A model generated the notes under the pieces. That model did not search any database. It saw nothing but the letters and a program-made list of their open reading frames with translations, and was not told the DNA's origin. A DNA stretch of 64,000 bases from Paenibacillus taichungensis (GTDB lineage: Bacteria > Bacillota > Bacilli > Paenibacillales > Paenibacillaceae). The stretch lies in the NCBI RefSeq assembly GCF_013359905.1, contig NZ_JABMCC010000112.1, forward strand, positions 248,001 through 312,000, written 5' to 3'. Every line of letters starts with the position of its first letter. Position 1 is the first letter of the stretch. The translations under genes and the position numbers were made by a program. Positions 44,077-52,823 of the stretch are shown one piece after another.

Positions 44077-44562
44077 TCAGGATTGCTGGAAAATAAGTCC
44101 TCTTACCACATTGGATTTGTCTTTTACGATAATTGCTTTGAATTTACCACTTGGATTGACATATTGATTGTCTTTTTCACTCATGGTCTGGTTGATAACA
44201 CCCACTTTCTCGTCAGGTTTAATAACAGAACCATAATCTGCATTATTGAGATCCTGGGAGATGTTCAACTGATTACCGTACCATTGTCCTCCTTTATTTT
44301 TACCTGTAATAACTTGAATCCCGAACTGGTCTTTGTCCGCATATTTACGCAACGCGTTTGTAACTTGTGATCCGCTAATGGTAGTTCCGTCATACACCGT
44401 AAATGCAGCTTGGGACAGCTCGGTCTGGATATCTGCAAAATTGTTCTGTGCCGTTTTGGTCGCCTCCTGAGCCGAAATAAACAACAAAACTACAATTGTA
44501 ATAAGGGCAATGGTCAGAAAGATGCCTGCTGCCACCTTTAAAGCGCTTGATGCATTGTTCAT
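44077..44562 (-). CDS. Pilin-like / TadE-like protein of the Tad-like cluster
   Basis: 161 residues. A basic head is followed by a strong hydrophobic helix (AAGIFLTIALITIVVLLFI), a polar alpha-helix (ATKTAQNNFADIQTEL) and a small C-terminal domain. This is the layout of type IV-like pilins and minor pilins. There is no clear prepilin-peptidase Gly-Phe/Glu site, and no peptidase gene is seen in the window. It follows the platform gene by 54 nt, so it may be the most abundant subunit. Function is inferred from layout and context only. Confidence 0.6.
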   Translation of the reverse strand: MNNASSALKVAAGIFLTIALITIVVLLFISAQEATKTAQNNFADIQTELSQAAFTVYDGTTISGSQVTNALRKYADKDQFGIQVITGKNKGGQWYGNQLNISQDLNNADYGSVIKPDEKVGVINQTMSEKDNQYVNPSGKFKAIIVKDKSNVVRGLIFQQS

Positions 44563-44616
44563 GATAAATCCTCCTATATCGTTTTTAATTTATTTCAGAC
44601 TGTGACGTAATGGTCG

Positions 44617-46683
44617 TTACAGTTTCTGAATCTGTTCATAATACATGTTCATTTGCAGGAAACTCATACCTACCAGCGGAATGACCAGATAGAGGAAGAT
44701 CAGGGCATACATTGGTGTAAACCCGATCATTCTTCCCCATGATGCTTTAACATCAATCATCTTGGTGTATTCCTGCTTCCTTTGTTCAAAATAAAATGCC
44801 ATCATGCTTTCCAGATCATCAAATGCTTCTCGAATCGAAATTTTCCCAAGTGCAAGTTGCAGCTTATCAACCAGACGCTGAAATTCAGGCAGCCCTGCTT
44901 CTTCTTTCAATTGTTCAAGTGCATGCTCCGGGCCATGTTCAAAATGCAACAGACATTTTTGCAGTGGTCTTTTGAAAATAACAGCAAAGCGATTAAGCCA
45001 TTCCAATATCTCCTCTACAGACATACGGTCCATCTCCCGCAAGATCGATATAACGGTCTGAAACTGATAGATCTCATGCCTCATGTCCATGCTTCTCATC
45101 TTGCGCTGGAACATCATGAGCCAGATCGGCATGTGATAACCCGCTATACCTATCATCATTGCAATAATTAACTCCCACCAGTGGAGATATTGCTTGTTGT
45201 AACCTTCCAGCTTCTGCAGGATGCGTGCAATAGTTTCAGTCTGTGCATCATGATCCAGTGGAACGGGATTCACGGACTGCAATGCGTTGGAGATCTCATC
45301 AAAAGTTGCTCCTCGCTTCATTTCGATGCGTTCGAGTACAGCTTGATCTAAGCTTGTCTTTTCTGTAGCCTGCTTCAACTCGGCCTCTCCCATCGCGCCA
45401 AACATCCGGTCATCTCTCACGGGATCATATAAGATATGATTTCGTTCAACCTGATGCAGCAACAAGACACAGCCAATGGTCAGGACAAAACAACTTGCAA
45501 ATAACATCAGCCTTCGTATAGCCAGCCATTCATATTTCAGTTCCGAGCTACTTTCCCGCATCAGTCTTACGGTTTGACTATAATTGGTACTACCAGGTTT
45601 GGCCGCGAACAACATCGCCAGCTTACGAATGAACGTCTGCTTGTATAGGAACTGATCCATTCTGGAGTGTTTGCGACCTGTCCGATAGCGGGTTTCATCG
45701 TATTGCTGAAGTCTTTGCAAAAGCAGGTAGGCAAGTATGATAATGACGTAGATCGATATTTTGGTTACAAATCCGATTTTGCTGCGATAGAATTCATCCA
45801 TAGTTGGAAAACTTCCTCTGGCCCAACGTTCAATTGGAGCTGTGAAAAGAACGGGAGCCAGAGCGATGAAATTCAACCCTTTTAACAAATAGTCCAATTT
45901 GTCCCGCCGCAAAATCTCCAAATGAATTTCCTGTGTCAGATTCCCCAGGCCTTTCAAGTAAATCGAACCCTGTGCTCTGTCTTTATCCCCGAACTCCATC
46001 ACCATATATGAAATACCGGCGAAACCTTTAAGAAAGCGATTTGGCGCAATCTCGTAGTATCGTTCCAAAGCTTCGTTCGGATCTGGAGAAGTCAATGCTT
46101 CATAGATCAACAGCACTTGTTCGGCAGCCTCTCCTTTACCTGCTTCCGCTGCTTCATACAGTGCTTCCTCTACCATTCCATGCTGATGATACCGATGTCT
46201 CACGTCGGCAAACAGGTCCAGCATCTGTACCAACAGTCGTTTCTCCATACGGTTCAGACACATATCCAGTACAAGGCTGTTTAGAACTACAGCACAGAGT
46301 ACCGACAATATGACAAAGGCGATACCCGGTTGCATTAGGAAAAGGATTACACTGATACTCCCGTATCCTCCGAGGATCATTAAGACCACGCTCATCGTCA
46401 TTCGTCTTAATGATGGTTCGTCGCCGACATGCCGGAATGAAATTCGTTTCTGTACTTGCAGAATATAGGAAGGGAGAAGCGGCACTTTCATGCCCCAGCG
46501 ATAAGACTGTAACAGGAACGCTCCCCACCGCAGCGTACGATTTCCGTTTAGCTTAGCGATCCCGATAGATTTACCAGCATTGTCTCCTCCTCTGTGACGT
46601 AACAGGTTCAGTATAAGTAGCGTGATTATCAAGCCACCTGCACATATCCCCAGCACCAAGAGAAGAACAAACTTAACGGTCAT
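44617..46683 (-). CDS. Tad-type inner-membrane platform protein (fused TadB/TadC-like, T2SF)
   Basis: 688 residues, about twice the length of single TadB or TadC. Membrane segments lie near the N-terminus, in the middle (three or four) and at the C-terminus. Two cytosolic helical parts resemble T2SS-F domains (LVQMLDLFADVRHRYHQHGMVEEAL, then YQFQTVISILREMDRMSVEEILEWL). This suggests TadB and TadC joined in one chain. The ATG at 46683 follows GGGGTGAT and overlaps the ATPase gene end; a GTG at 46692 is the alternative. Confidence 0.78.
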   Translation of the reverse strand: MTVKFVLLLVLGICAGGLIITLLILNLLRHRGGDNAGKSIGIAKLNGNRTLRWGAFLLQSYRWGMKVPLLPSYILQVQKRISFRHVGDEPSLRRMTMSVVLMILGGYGSISVILFLMQPGIAFVILSVLCAVVLNSLVLDMCLNRMEKRLLVQMLDLFADVRHRYHQHGMVEEALYEAAEAGKGEAAEQVLLIYEALTSPDPNEALERYYEIAPNRFLKGFAGISYMVMEFGDKDRAQGSIYLKGLGNLTQEIHLEILRRDKLDYLLKGLNFIALAPVLFTAPIERWARGSFPTMDEFYRSKIGFVTKISIYVIIILAYLLLQRLQQYDETRYRTGRKHSRMDQFLYKQTFIRKLAMLFAAKPGSTNYSQTVRLMRESSSELKYEWLAIRRLMLFASCFVLTIGCVLLLHQVERNHILYDPVRDDRMFGAMGEAELKQATEKTSLDQAVLERIEMKRGATFDEISNALQSVNPVPLDHDAQTETIARILQKLEGYNKQYLHWWELIIAMMIGIAGYHMPIWLMMFQRKMRSMDMRHEIYQFQTVISILREMDRMSVEEILEWLNRFAVIFKRPLQKCLLHFEHGPEHALEQLKEEAGLPEFQRLVDKLQLALGKISIREAFDDLESMMAFYFEQRKQEYTKMIDVKASWGRMIGFTPMYALIFLYLVIPLVGMSFLQMNMYYEQIQKL

Positions 46684-48499
46684 AGGTATCACCCCAATGT
46701 TGCTTGATGAACTGTTCGAACCGTGCAGCGTCCTGCAGTGTCATCTGATCCCGCATATCCGTAATGCTTCCTATGGAGATTGGAGCTGTAGCGACGTAAT
46801 TGCCATCCCTGTACTCGATCACATTGCGAAACGTAAATCCCGCTCGTTCCTCCACGCTATCCCCTTTATTCGCACGTGGCAGACACTCCGTAATTCGTTC
46901 GATATATCTTCGTCCCTCTGCGTCCTTTTTCATATGTACATCGAAATTAATGACACTTACTACTTGCTCCTCGGCAATATGTTCATGTTGGAACATACCT
47001 GTTTTGAGCAGTGAATTACGGAGGGAGAAAACCAGATCACGAAACGTTTTGGCATGATGAGTAAACAAGGTGAACAGACTGGCAACCTGGGACATCTGAA
47101 TCATCCATGCGGCTACTTCGTCACTTGCGACCTCACCGAGAATATTTACAGTACCATCCGTCTTTTTCTGTAAATCCAGTCCCTGTTGACCTGAGATGTG
47201 CTCCGTTTCCCGGAAACTTAGTATGTTACGCCGACTGTATATACGCCGCAGCTGTAGCTCGAAAGCCATCTCCTGTACACGAAGGGTATACGAAGCGTAA
47301 ATATGCTTCACCATCGCCATAAGTAGAGTCGTCTTACCTGATCCCTGTGCTCCTGTTACAGCTGTGATTCGACTGCCTTTCATCAAATATTGCAGCAAAG
47401 TGATTGGCAGATCTGCGTTGTTACCAGTAATCAACTGATCCAGTGAAGCATTGGGAATATCGAATTTCCGGACAAAGAATGCCCATGATTCGGCAAAGGG
47501 AGGACGTACAACAACGACACGTGATCCATCCTTCATCTCGTTCACCTTGTATCCATTCGCCTCCGAAAGCTGTCCCGGATAGTTGTATTTATAAATATTT
47601 TGACATACCCTCTTCAGTTCACGGATACTGCCAAATGACAGAAAGGACAGATGAATGGACTTACCTTTATAGAAAATCCAGACACTTTCCATTCCACTAA
47701 GTGGTTCTTCGATGGGAGCATCATCAAGTCCATCCGCGAGCAGATCATTCCACGAAGCCGGCTGCCGTAGCCCCATATCCTGAAGGGCATCCAGCATGCC
47801 GCTCACACCACCACTAACGCCATCTATTCGTTGATCTCTTATTTCATCAACCACCGAGAAGCCTTTGTAATGCTGGTAGATCCGTTGAACGATGATATCT
47901 GTTTTTTCTCTGAATCCAAGCTCTCTATACTCACACTCAAAAACATACCGGATGTCCTCCTCGGAGATATAGTAGCTTCCTCCGTCGTCTGTACCCTCAC
48001 TCAGCCTCAATCTGCCAAGATCATAAGTGTCAATCATGCGTGACAAGGCATCGACACCAAATTGCTGCCAGTATAGATAAAACACGATTTCGAATTGATC
48101 TTGGACCGTCAGTAACTCAGTGTCTCCGAAATAAATGACCTCATCGATATTTGACTTATTCAGTCCTATACTGCGAGTAAGCAGATCACCTATCAGATTT
48201 TTGACATACGTTTTGTCACTGATGCTTCCTGATACACAACCTTTAAGCGCCTTGCGCATCTCGGCACGCTGATTGATTCTTCGCCGATACTCTTCTTCAT
48301 GTAATCCGGCATCCGCAAGTTGACTATGACTAAGCTCATGAAGCGAGTTCTTTACTTTCTCCGTCAGCACTTCAATGGTGAAGGATTCACGCTCGGGAGC
48401 ACGGTTATTTTTTTCACGATGAGAAGCTCTGTACTTGAACCAAACATACGCAAGGCATAACAGCAAAATTAAAATTAACCATAGGGTATTCCAGAGCAT
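46673..48499 (-). CDS. TadA/CpaF-type secretion ATPase with N-terminal membrane segment
   Basis: 608 residues. Walker A GAQGSGKTT, a Walker-B-like segment NILGEVASDE in place of the usual GEVRxxE, and a His-box-like region SLFTLFTHHAKTFRDLV mark a type II/IV secretion ATPase of the CpaF group. Unlike typical CpaF it opens with a hydrophobic segment (TLWLILILLLCLAYVWF), so it would be membrane-tethered. It powers pilus assembly or secretion with the platform protein encoded next. 6 nt after the MinD-like gene. Confidence 0.88.
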   Translation of the reverse strand: MLWNTLWLILILLLCLAYVWFKYRASHREKNNRAPERESFTIEVLTEKVKNSLHELSHSQLADAGLHEEEYRRRINQRAEMRKALKGCVSGSISDKTYVKNLIGDLLTRSIGLNKSNIDEVIYFGDTELLTVQDQFEIVFYLYWQQFGVDALSRMIDTYDLGRLRLSEGTDDGGSYYISEEDIRYVFECEYRELGFREKTDIIVQRIYQHYKGFSVVDEIRDQRIDGVSGGVSGMLDALQDMGLRQPASWNDLLADGLDDAPIEEPLSGMESVWIFYKGKSIHLSFLSFGSIRELKRVCQNIYKYNYPGQLSEANGYKVNEMKDGSRVVVVRPPFAESWAFFVRKFDIPNASLDQLITGNNADLPITLLQYLMKGSRITAVTGAQGSGKTTLLMAMVKHIYASYTLRVQEMAFELQLRRIYSRRNILSFRETEHISGQQGLDLQKKTDGTVNILGEVASDEVAAWMIQMSQVASLFTLFTHHAKTFRDLVFSLRNSLLKTGMFQHEHIAEEQVVSVINFDVHMKKDAEGRRYIERITECLPRANKGDSVEERAGFTFRNVIEYRDGNYVATAPISIGSITDMRDQMTLQDAARFEQFIKQHWGDTYDR

Positions 48500-48505
48500 C
48501 AGAGG

Positions 48506-49336
48506 TCAGGCTCCCCTTTCCAGCCTCTTTAGTACGGTACGCATCCCTGCCCCGTCCATAACTAGGCGAGCAAGTTCAGCCATACTTGCGGCAAAGCTCC
48601 CTTTACGTATATCTTTATTGTTGCTTAGACCTTCCAATTGCAAATACGCGGCCACATCACGACGATTGAAGGCATCCATAAATCCGGTGGTATACGGCAA
48701 CACCGATATCGAGCCTTTGTATCGAAAACGCCGACGAATATTGGTAATGGTTGCGCGTGAATGTGGGTCATACTTATTCAGTACGACATGCAGCTTCTGA
48801 TCACCCAGGCTTTCGGGTCTGATTTTTTCAAAAAAATACTCCAGATCCCTCATATTTTGATTCAGGTTCACCACAACATAGTCCGCTTGTTCCAGCAGAA
48901 CCTGGTTACTGGTGCCTGCGCGGTCTGCATCCAGAAGAACCAGATCATAATATTCATTAGCTACGTGCAGCAGCCTTTTTAAAGTCTCCACATGCTCTTC
49001 TGTTGAACGTTCCAACCTATTAATTCTGCCAGTCAACAAATCCAAACGGTCTTTGAGGAGCGGCTTGGTATAATCCCTCAAATTATGCTTGTTCAAACTT
49101 CCGCTGATATGCAGCCGTTCCACAGCATCCCATCCCCCCTCCTCGAATGTAAATACAGATCCTGTGTCCTCTATTTCTTTAGGTGGGAGGGCAGCTTCCG
49201 TACTGCTCCCAACTGGACCTGTATTTACAAGCAAAATTCTTGTCCTATATTGAAGGGCCATCGCATAGGCGCCGATTAACGCGCTTGAGGTGCTGCCTGC
49301 TCCTGCAAAAGGACTCCAAAACGTAATGGTGCTCAT
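48506..49336 (-). CDS. CpaE/MinD-like protein lacking the P-loop lysines
   Basis: 276 residues. It has the ParA/MinD layout with beta strand, loop SPFAGAGSTSSALI, then RILLVNTGP, YYDLVLLDADRAG and VVLNKYDPHSR. In MinD/CpaE the loop is KGGxGKT(T/S). Here both lysines are missing (GAGSTS), so ATP hydrolysis is doubtful. In Tad systems CpaE localises the machine at a cell site. The start overlaps the stop of the next upstream gene as ATGA. Confidence 0.75.
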   Translation of the reverse strand: MSTITFWSPFAGAGSTSSALIGAYAMALQYRTRILLVNTGPVGSSTEAALPPKEIEDTGSVFTFEEGGWDAVERLHISGSLNKHNLRDYTKPLLKDRLDLLTGRINRLERSTEEHVETLKRLLHVANEYYDLVLLDADRAGTSNQVLLEQADYVVVNLNQNMRDLEYFFEKIRPESLGDQKLHVVLNKYDPHSRATITNIRRRFRYKGSISVLPYTTGFMDAFNRRDVAAYLQLEGLSNNKDIRKGSFAASMAELARLVMDGAGMRTVLKRLERGA

Positions 49337-50046
49337 GCTCTCATCCTTTCTGCTTCTTTAATGGCCAGGCGACTCTGGACATTTTCCCATCCGGTCAACT
49401 GTTCCACTAACCTGCATAGCGATTTTTTATAGTTCCGTGACAATGACCCCAGGCGAATACGGCGATGATGCTCGTTTTCCAGTTTCACTGCTGCAGTCAG
49501 TTCATCCCAAGGCAACATCAGCGATTCCCCTGTCCATACAAATGGACTACCTTCCAGATACGCCCACAAATATCGAGCTTCCAGTTTGCAATCAACGGCA
49601 TTAATCAAAATGCGCTGAAATGGTAGTTCTGCGGGCAGGGACTGTTCTTCAAGCAAACGCTTGAGCCACCCTTTACCGCGTTCCAGATTGTAACGTTCAT
49701 AGTCACTGACCCAGACACGAGTATCTGCCGTGAGCCATAGGTCACGTGATGCAAAGTGTGATGTTTCCATGTCGTAAAGGACGTAATCATAACTCTCTAA
49801 TTTCTCGCCATTCGCTTCAAGATGACTCTCAACCGCTGTTGAAGTTACGAACTGACAAGCGATATCAAAACCTTCAAATTCTGTAATACGCAGAGATTGC
49901 TGACTTTCCCCAACGCCGTATCCATATTTCTGCTGTAATGTTCCATCAACAAGCAAGACACGTTTTCCGGAGGACGCTAGTATTTTGCAAAGGTACAGCA
50001 TCAGGTCATTCTTCTCGCATAACCCAGCAAAGATCCATGTTTGCAT
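49333..50046 (-). CDS. Second MinD-like protein without a P-loop
   Basis: 237 residues from the ATG at 50046 (AAGGGG 11 nt upstream; an in-frame TTG at 50067 is possible). The fold pattern is ParA-like (KRVLLVDGTLQQKYGYG, SYDYVLYDMETSHFA, RILINAVDCK). The position of Walker A reads GLCEKNDLMLYL, with no GKT/S at all. Probably a structural paralogue of the CpaE-like protein encoded next, perhaps forming a heterodimer with it; this is inference. Confidence 0.65.
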   Translation of the reverse strand: MQTWIFAGLCEKNDLMLYLCKILASSGKRVLLVDGTLQQKYGYGVGESQQSLRITEFEGFDIACQFVTSTAVESHLEANGEKLESYDYVLYDMETSHFASRDLWLTADTRVWVSDYERYNLERGKGWLKRLLEEQSLPAELPFQRILINAVDCKLEARYLWAYLEGSPFVWTGESLMLPWDELTAAVKLENEHHRRIRLGSLSRNYKKSLCRLVEQLTGWENVQSRLAIKEAERMRA

Positions 50047-50116
50047 AGCTATCGAATCCCCTTTCAAGTTCTTTTATGCGTTGTTACATGTATAACAAAT
50101 TTGTTTCCCCTCCGTC

Positions 50117-51139
50117 TTACTCCCCACCCGTCAGTAAACTTTTCTGCTCATCCGTACTTGAAGTTGATGCTGAAGAATCATTGCTGGCATTTCCAGTCGC
50201 TCCACCGCTACCCGAACCGTCATTCCAGATGACCCCATCAGTAGATGAAGAGTTATTCGCTCCAGGGCGACTATTGTATGAAACGGAGGACTGCGCAACG
50301 TCCTGCTCCACACCTTGGGATGGCGCTGAGATGGATGCAGCGAGTGAGCTTTCTAAAGAACTCCGTACCTGCCGTGCTAACTCCACCTCAGCCCGGCGCA
50401 CAAGATTAGGATCACTCTCCAGCAGTTTTAACACTTCATTGTTGGCAGGGTATGTCGGGATTGCTGGTGTCTGGAACTGTGGTTCTACATAGGTTAGGGC
50501 ATAGATTGAAGCTTTATGTAAATAGGCATCTACAATTGCACTTGAAAGGGACAGGATCTCCTCCTCCGTCATCGTAATCCATAGCGTAGCTGCATTTAAT
50601 CTTTCGACTTTCTTTTTAGACAGGAGAATGTAGTCTTGACCCGTTGGAAACTGAATACGAATATCAATGATATCTCCCTTAGCAAGTGAAGACGGTAATA
50701 ACACAACCTGTAGTTCACGATTTCTTAAATCGGGCGGTGTCGGGGTATCTTCATACACCATTTCAGTTGTAATGGCTGTTCCCTTTTTTAATTCTATTTT
50801 CGCCACTTGACCATCCATCTGCTTGGAGCTAGACCACAGATTCCTTGGTGCCTGTGCATCCGGAACGGCTATCAGTTTGATATCCTCGGGCAATATCGGC
50901 TCTCCTGCTTCAACATCCCGTATAGTTACCCATCCCTGTGCCCCCGAGTTCCATTGTTGCATCAATTCAGCTTCTTTTTGTTCGTAGGCTGATGAGTAAC
51001 GGGCCTCCACTTCAGCCCTCGTATCACTCATGGTTTTGACATTGTAAATGACATATGCCCCAAACAATAAACCGATTGCTCCTGCTCCCGTCAATCCAGC
51101 GTAAATCAGTTGACGGCTTTGTTTTCTTAATTTAGACAA
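50117..51139 (-). CDS. CpaB/RcpC-like protein with SAF domain
   Basis: 340 residues. An N-terminal membrane segment (YAGLTGAGAIGLLFGAYVIYN) and coiled-coil-like stretch precede a SAF-type domain (WVTIRDVEAGEPILPEDIKLI, then LKKGTAITTEMVYED) and a RcpC/CpaB-like beta domain (GDIIDIRIQFPTGQDYILLSKKKVERL). The C-terminal about 75 residues are Ser/Gly/Asn-rich and disordered. Outside the membrane it would be a scaffold of the pilus channel. 26 nt after the kinase gene. Confidence 0.8.
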   Translation of the reverse strand: MSKLRKQSRQLIYAGLTGAGAIGLLFGAYVIYNVKTMSDTRAEVEARYSSAYEQKEAELMQQWNSGAQGWVTIRDVEAGEPILPEDIKLIAVPDAQAPRNLWSSSKQMDGQVAKIELKKGTAITTEMVYEDTPTPPDLRNRELQVVLLPSSLAKGDIIDIRIQFPTGQDYILLSKKKVERLNAATLWITMTEEEILSLSSAIVDAYLHKASIYALTYVEPQFQTPAIPTYPANNEVLKLLESDPNLVRRAEVELARQVRSSLESSLAASISAPSQGVEQDVAQSSVSYNSRPGANNSSSTDGVIWNDGSGSGGATGNASNDSSASTSSTDEQKSLLTGGE

Positions 51140-51165
51140 AAGAGGCTCTCCTTTCGCAATCTCTC

Positions 51166-52644
51166 CTAATCATGTACTTTTTTTCTTGCAAAGAATGAAC
51201 GTTTCTTGGGAAGCTGCCCCATCATATGAGTCAGAATATGAGCAAAAACCTTATCCATCTGCGGTTCCCGATCAAAGGGATCGATATGTAAAGGCAGACC
51301 GTAGACACTGGAAGTATCCAACGTCTTGCGCATGCGCTGAACGGCATCAGCTGCTGCCAGTGGTAGGCAGTAGATCCATTTGTCTCGCGGGTATCGGTTG
51401 TGTGAACGGACAAAAGATCCAATCTCCGCTTGTCTCCATTCGGCACCGGAACCTATAACAATGGGCAAGTCAGCTCTGAGAAACTCTTCAAGCCGGTTCT
51501 GATCTTGACCACTGCCCAGATCCATCACAATGAACTGATAGCTGCCTCCTAATAAAGACAGGATGTCTGCACGTCCCGATTGTTTCCAGTAATGTACACC
51601 ATCTACTGCAAACTGTCTGCCTGCTGGCACGGGTTTACCTGCATGCGCCACTTGTTGAATCCGTGCAAACGATTGGGAACGTGGTGACATCTCGATTATG
51701 GCCACTTTGAAGTTCTGCCGCTCCAGATAGTGACTGATGGCTATGGCCGTATGCGTAACCCCAACACCAGATGATGCCCCCGTCAAAGCGATTACTCTTG
51801 TCCCTCCGCTTATCGTCACCGTCGTTTCTGTACCAACAGACGCTATTCCCGGTCTGCGCAGCAGCTCCTTACGAACTTCATCAGCCGATTGAAAGCGTTC
51901 ATTTGGATTCAGTCGCAACAATCTTCTCGCAACAGGAATATAGGTACGCGGAACATCGCTGCGAATGGAACTCTCTACTCCCTGAATCCATTCCGTATAA
52001 GTCCCACAAGTCATGAGATATAGCAGCAATGCTCCAAGCCCATAAAGGTCAGAACGCGCATCCGTCTGTCCTGAACCATATTGTTCTGGTGCAGCGAAGC
52101 CGGCCGTTCCCAATTTAACCGTATCATCGACTCTTTGTGCTTTATAACTCCGCGCTATACCAAAATCAATCAGTCTGACTTCATGTTCTGGTGTAATCAT
52201 AATGTTGGATGGTTTCAAATCACGGTAGATGACAGGTGGGTCCAGACTGTGCAAATAACTTAATACATCCAGTAGCTGAAGCACAAACTCAGTCATATGT
52301 TCAAGCGGAATCTTCCCACGACATTGCTTGAAATAGTCACCAAGTGTCAATCCCTCAATGTACTCCATCACAAGATAGGTATACCCGTGCTCATCAGGAA
52401 CAAAAAAATCTACGATTTGCGGCAATCTGGGATGCCTCAGAGATGTAAGAAGAGCAGCTTCTGACTCCATACTGCCTTCGTATGGCATCGCCGTCACGCT
52501 TTCTTTGATCGCCCAGGTTTTGCCTGGCAACTTCAAATCCTCTGCTTCATATACATGGCTCATGCCACCTGAACCTAGAATGGACACAATACGATACCTT
52601 CCTCCCAGCAGGCTTCCACGCTCGAGCCTGGCCGGATGTCTCAT
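51166..52644 (-). CDS. Ser/Thr protein kinase fused to a MinD/CpaE-like domain
   Basis: 492 residues from the ATG at 52644 (AAGGAGGAG RBS). Residues about 16-265 form a complete eukaryotic-type kinase: Gly loop GSGGMSHVY, Lys47 (WAIKES), catalytic Asp142 (YRDLKPSN), DFG Asp160 and APEQYG. It lacks PASTA or membrane segments. From about residue 280 a MinD-like domain begins (VIALTGASSGVGVTHTAIAISHYLERQNFKVAIIE), with GSG-type loop but no lysine, and later FIVMDLGSGQDQ. The usual substrate partner, an FHA protein, is not encoded in the operon. It is the first gene of the Tad-like operon and so probably controls assembly by phosphorylation. The fusion is the most distinctive feature here. Confidence 0.85.
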   Translation of the reverse strand: MRHPARLERGSLLGGRYRIVSILGSGGMSHVYEAEDLKLPGKTWAIKESVTAMPYEGSMESEAALLTSLRHPRLPQIVDFFVPDEHGYTYLVMEYIEGLTLGDYFKQCRGKIPLEHMTEFVLQLLDVLSYLHSLDPPVIYRDLKPSNIMITPEHEVRLIDFGIARSYKAQRVDDTVKLGTAGFAAPEQYGSGQTDARSDLYGLGALLLYLMTCGTYTEWIQGVESSIRSDVPRTYIPVARRLLRLNPNERFQSADEVRKELLRRPGIASVGTETTVTISGGTRVIALTGASSGVGVTHTAIAISHYLERQNFKVAIIEMSPRSQSFARIQQVAHAGKPVPAGRQFAVDGVHYWKQSGRADILSLLGGSYQFIVMDLGSGQDQNRLEEFLRADLPIVIGSGAEWRQAEIGSFVRSHNRYPRDKWIYCLPLAAADAVQRMRKTLDTSSVYGLPLHIDPFDREPQMDKVFAHILTHMMGQLPKKRSFFARKKVHD

Positions 52645-52663
52645 ATAGACTCCTCCTTGTGTG

Positions 52664-52752
52664 CATAACAAAAAAGGGAAAGCTTCACCGAAGCGTAACA
52701 GACCGGATATCCGGACTCTTCACTTCGGGATGCTTTCCCTCAACTTGTTATG
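52664..52752 (-). promoter_or_regulatory. Branched leader hairpin with U-tract (attenuator or riboswitch-like)
   Basis: On the minus strand four stems stack: CATAACA/TGTTATG (52752-52746 with 52670-52664), GGGAAAGC/GCTTTCCC (52739-52732 with 52683-52676), CCGAAG/CTTCGG (52728-52723 with 52693-52688) and CCGG-ATAT-CCGG (52714-52703). Purine-rich internal loops separate them. Six T follow the second stem, as in an intrinsic terminator, but the outer stem can pair beyond them. It could also just terminate the upstream rlmM-like gene. Confidence 0.6.
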
Positions 52753-52767
52753 GTTAATATTGGTATC

Positions 52768-52797
52768 ATTATAGTATAGGCAATAAGGTATTGTAAA
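52768..52797 (-). promoter_or_regulatory. Promoter of the Tad-like operon
   Basis: Minus strand TTTACA (52797-52792), 18 nt, TATAAT (52773-52768). It lies between the upstream gene end and the leader hairpin. Confidence 0.65.
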
Positions 52798-52823
52798 GCA
52801 TAAAATTTAACGCCTTTAATATC

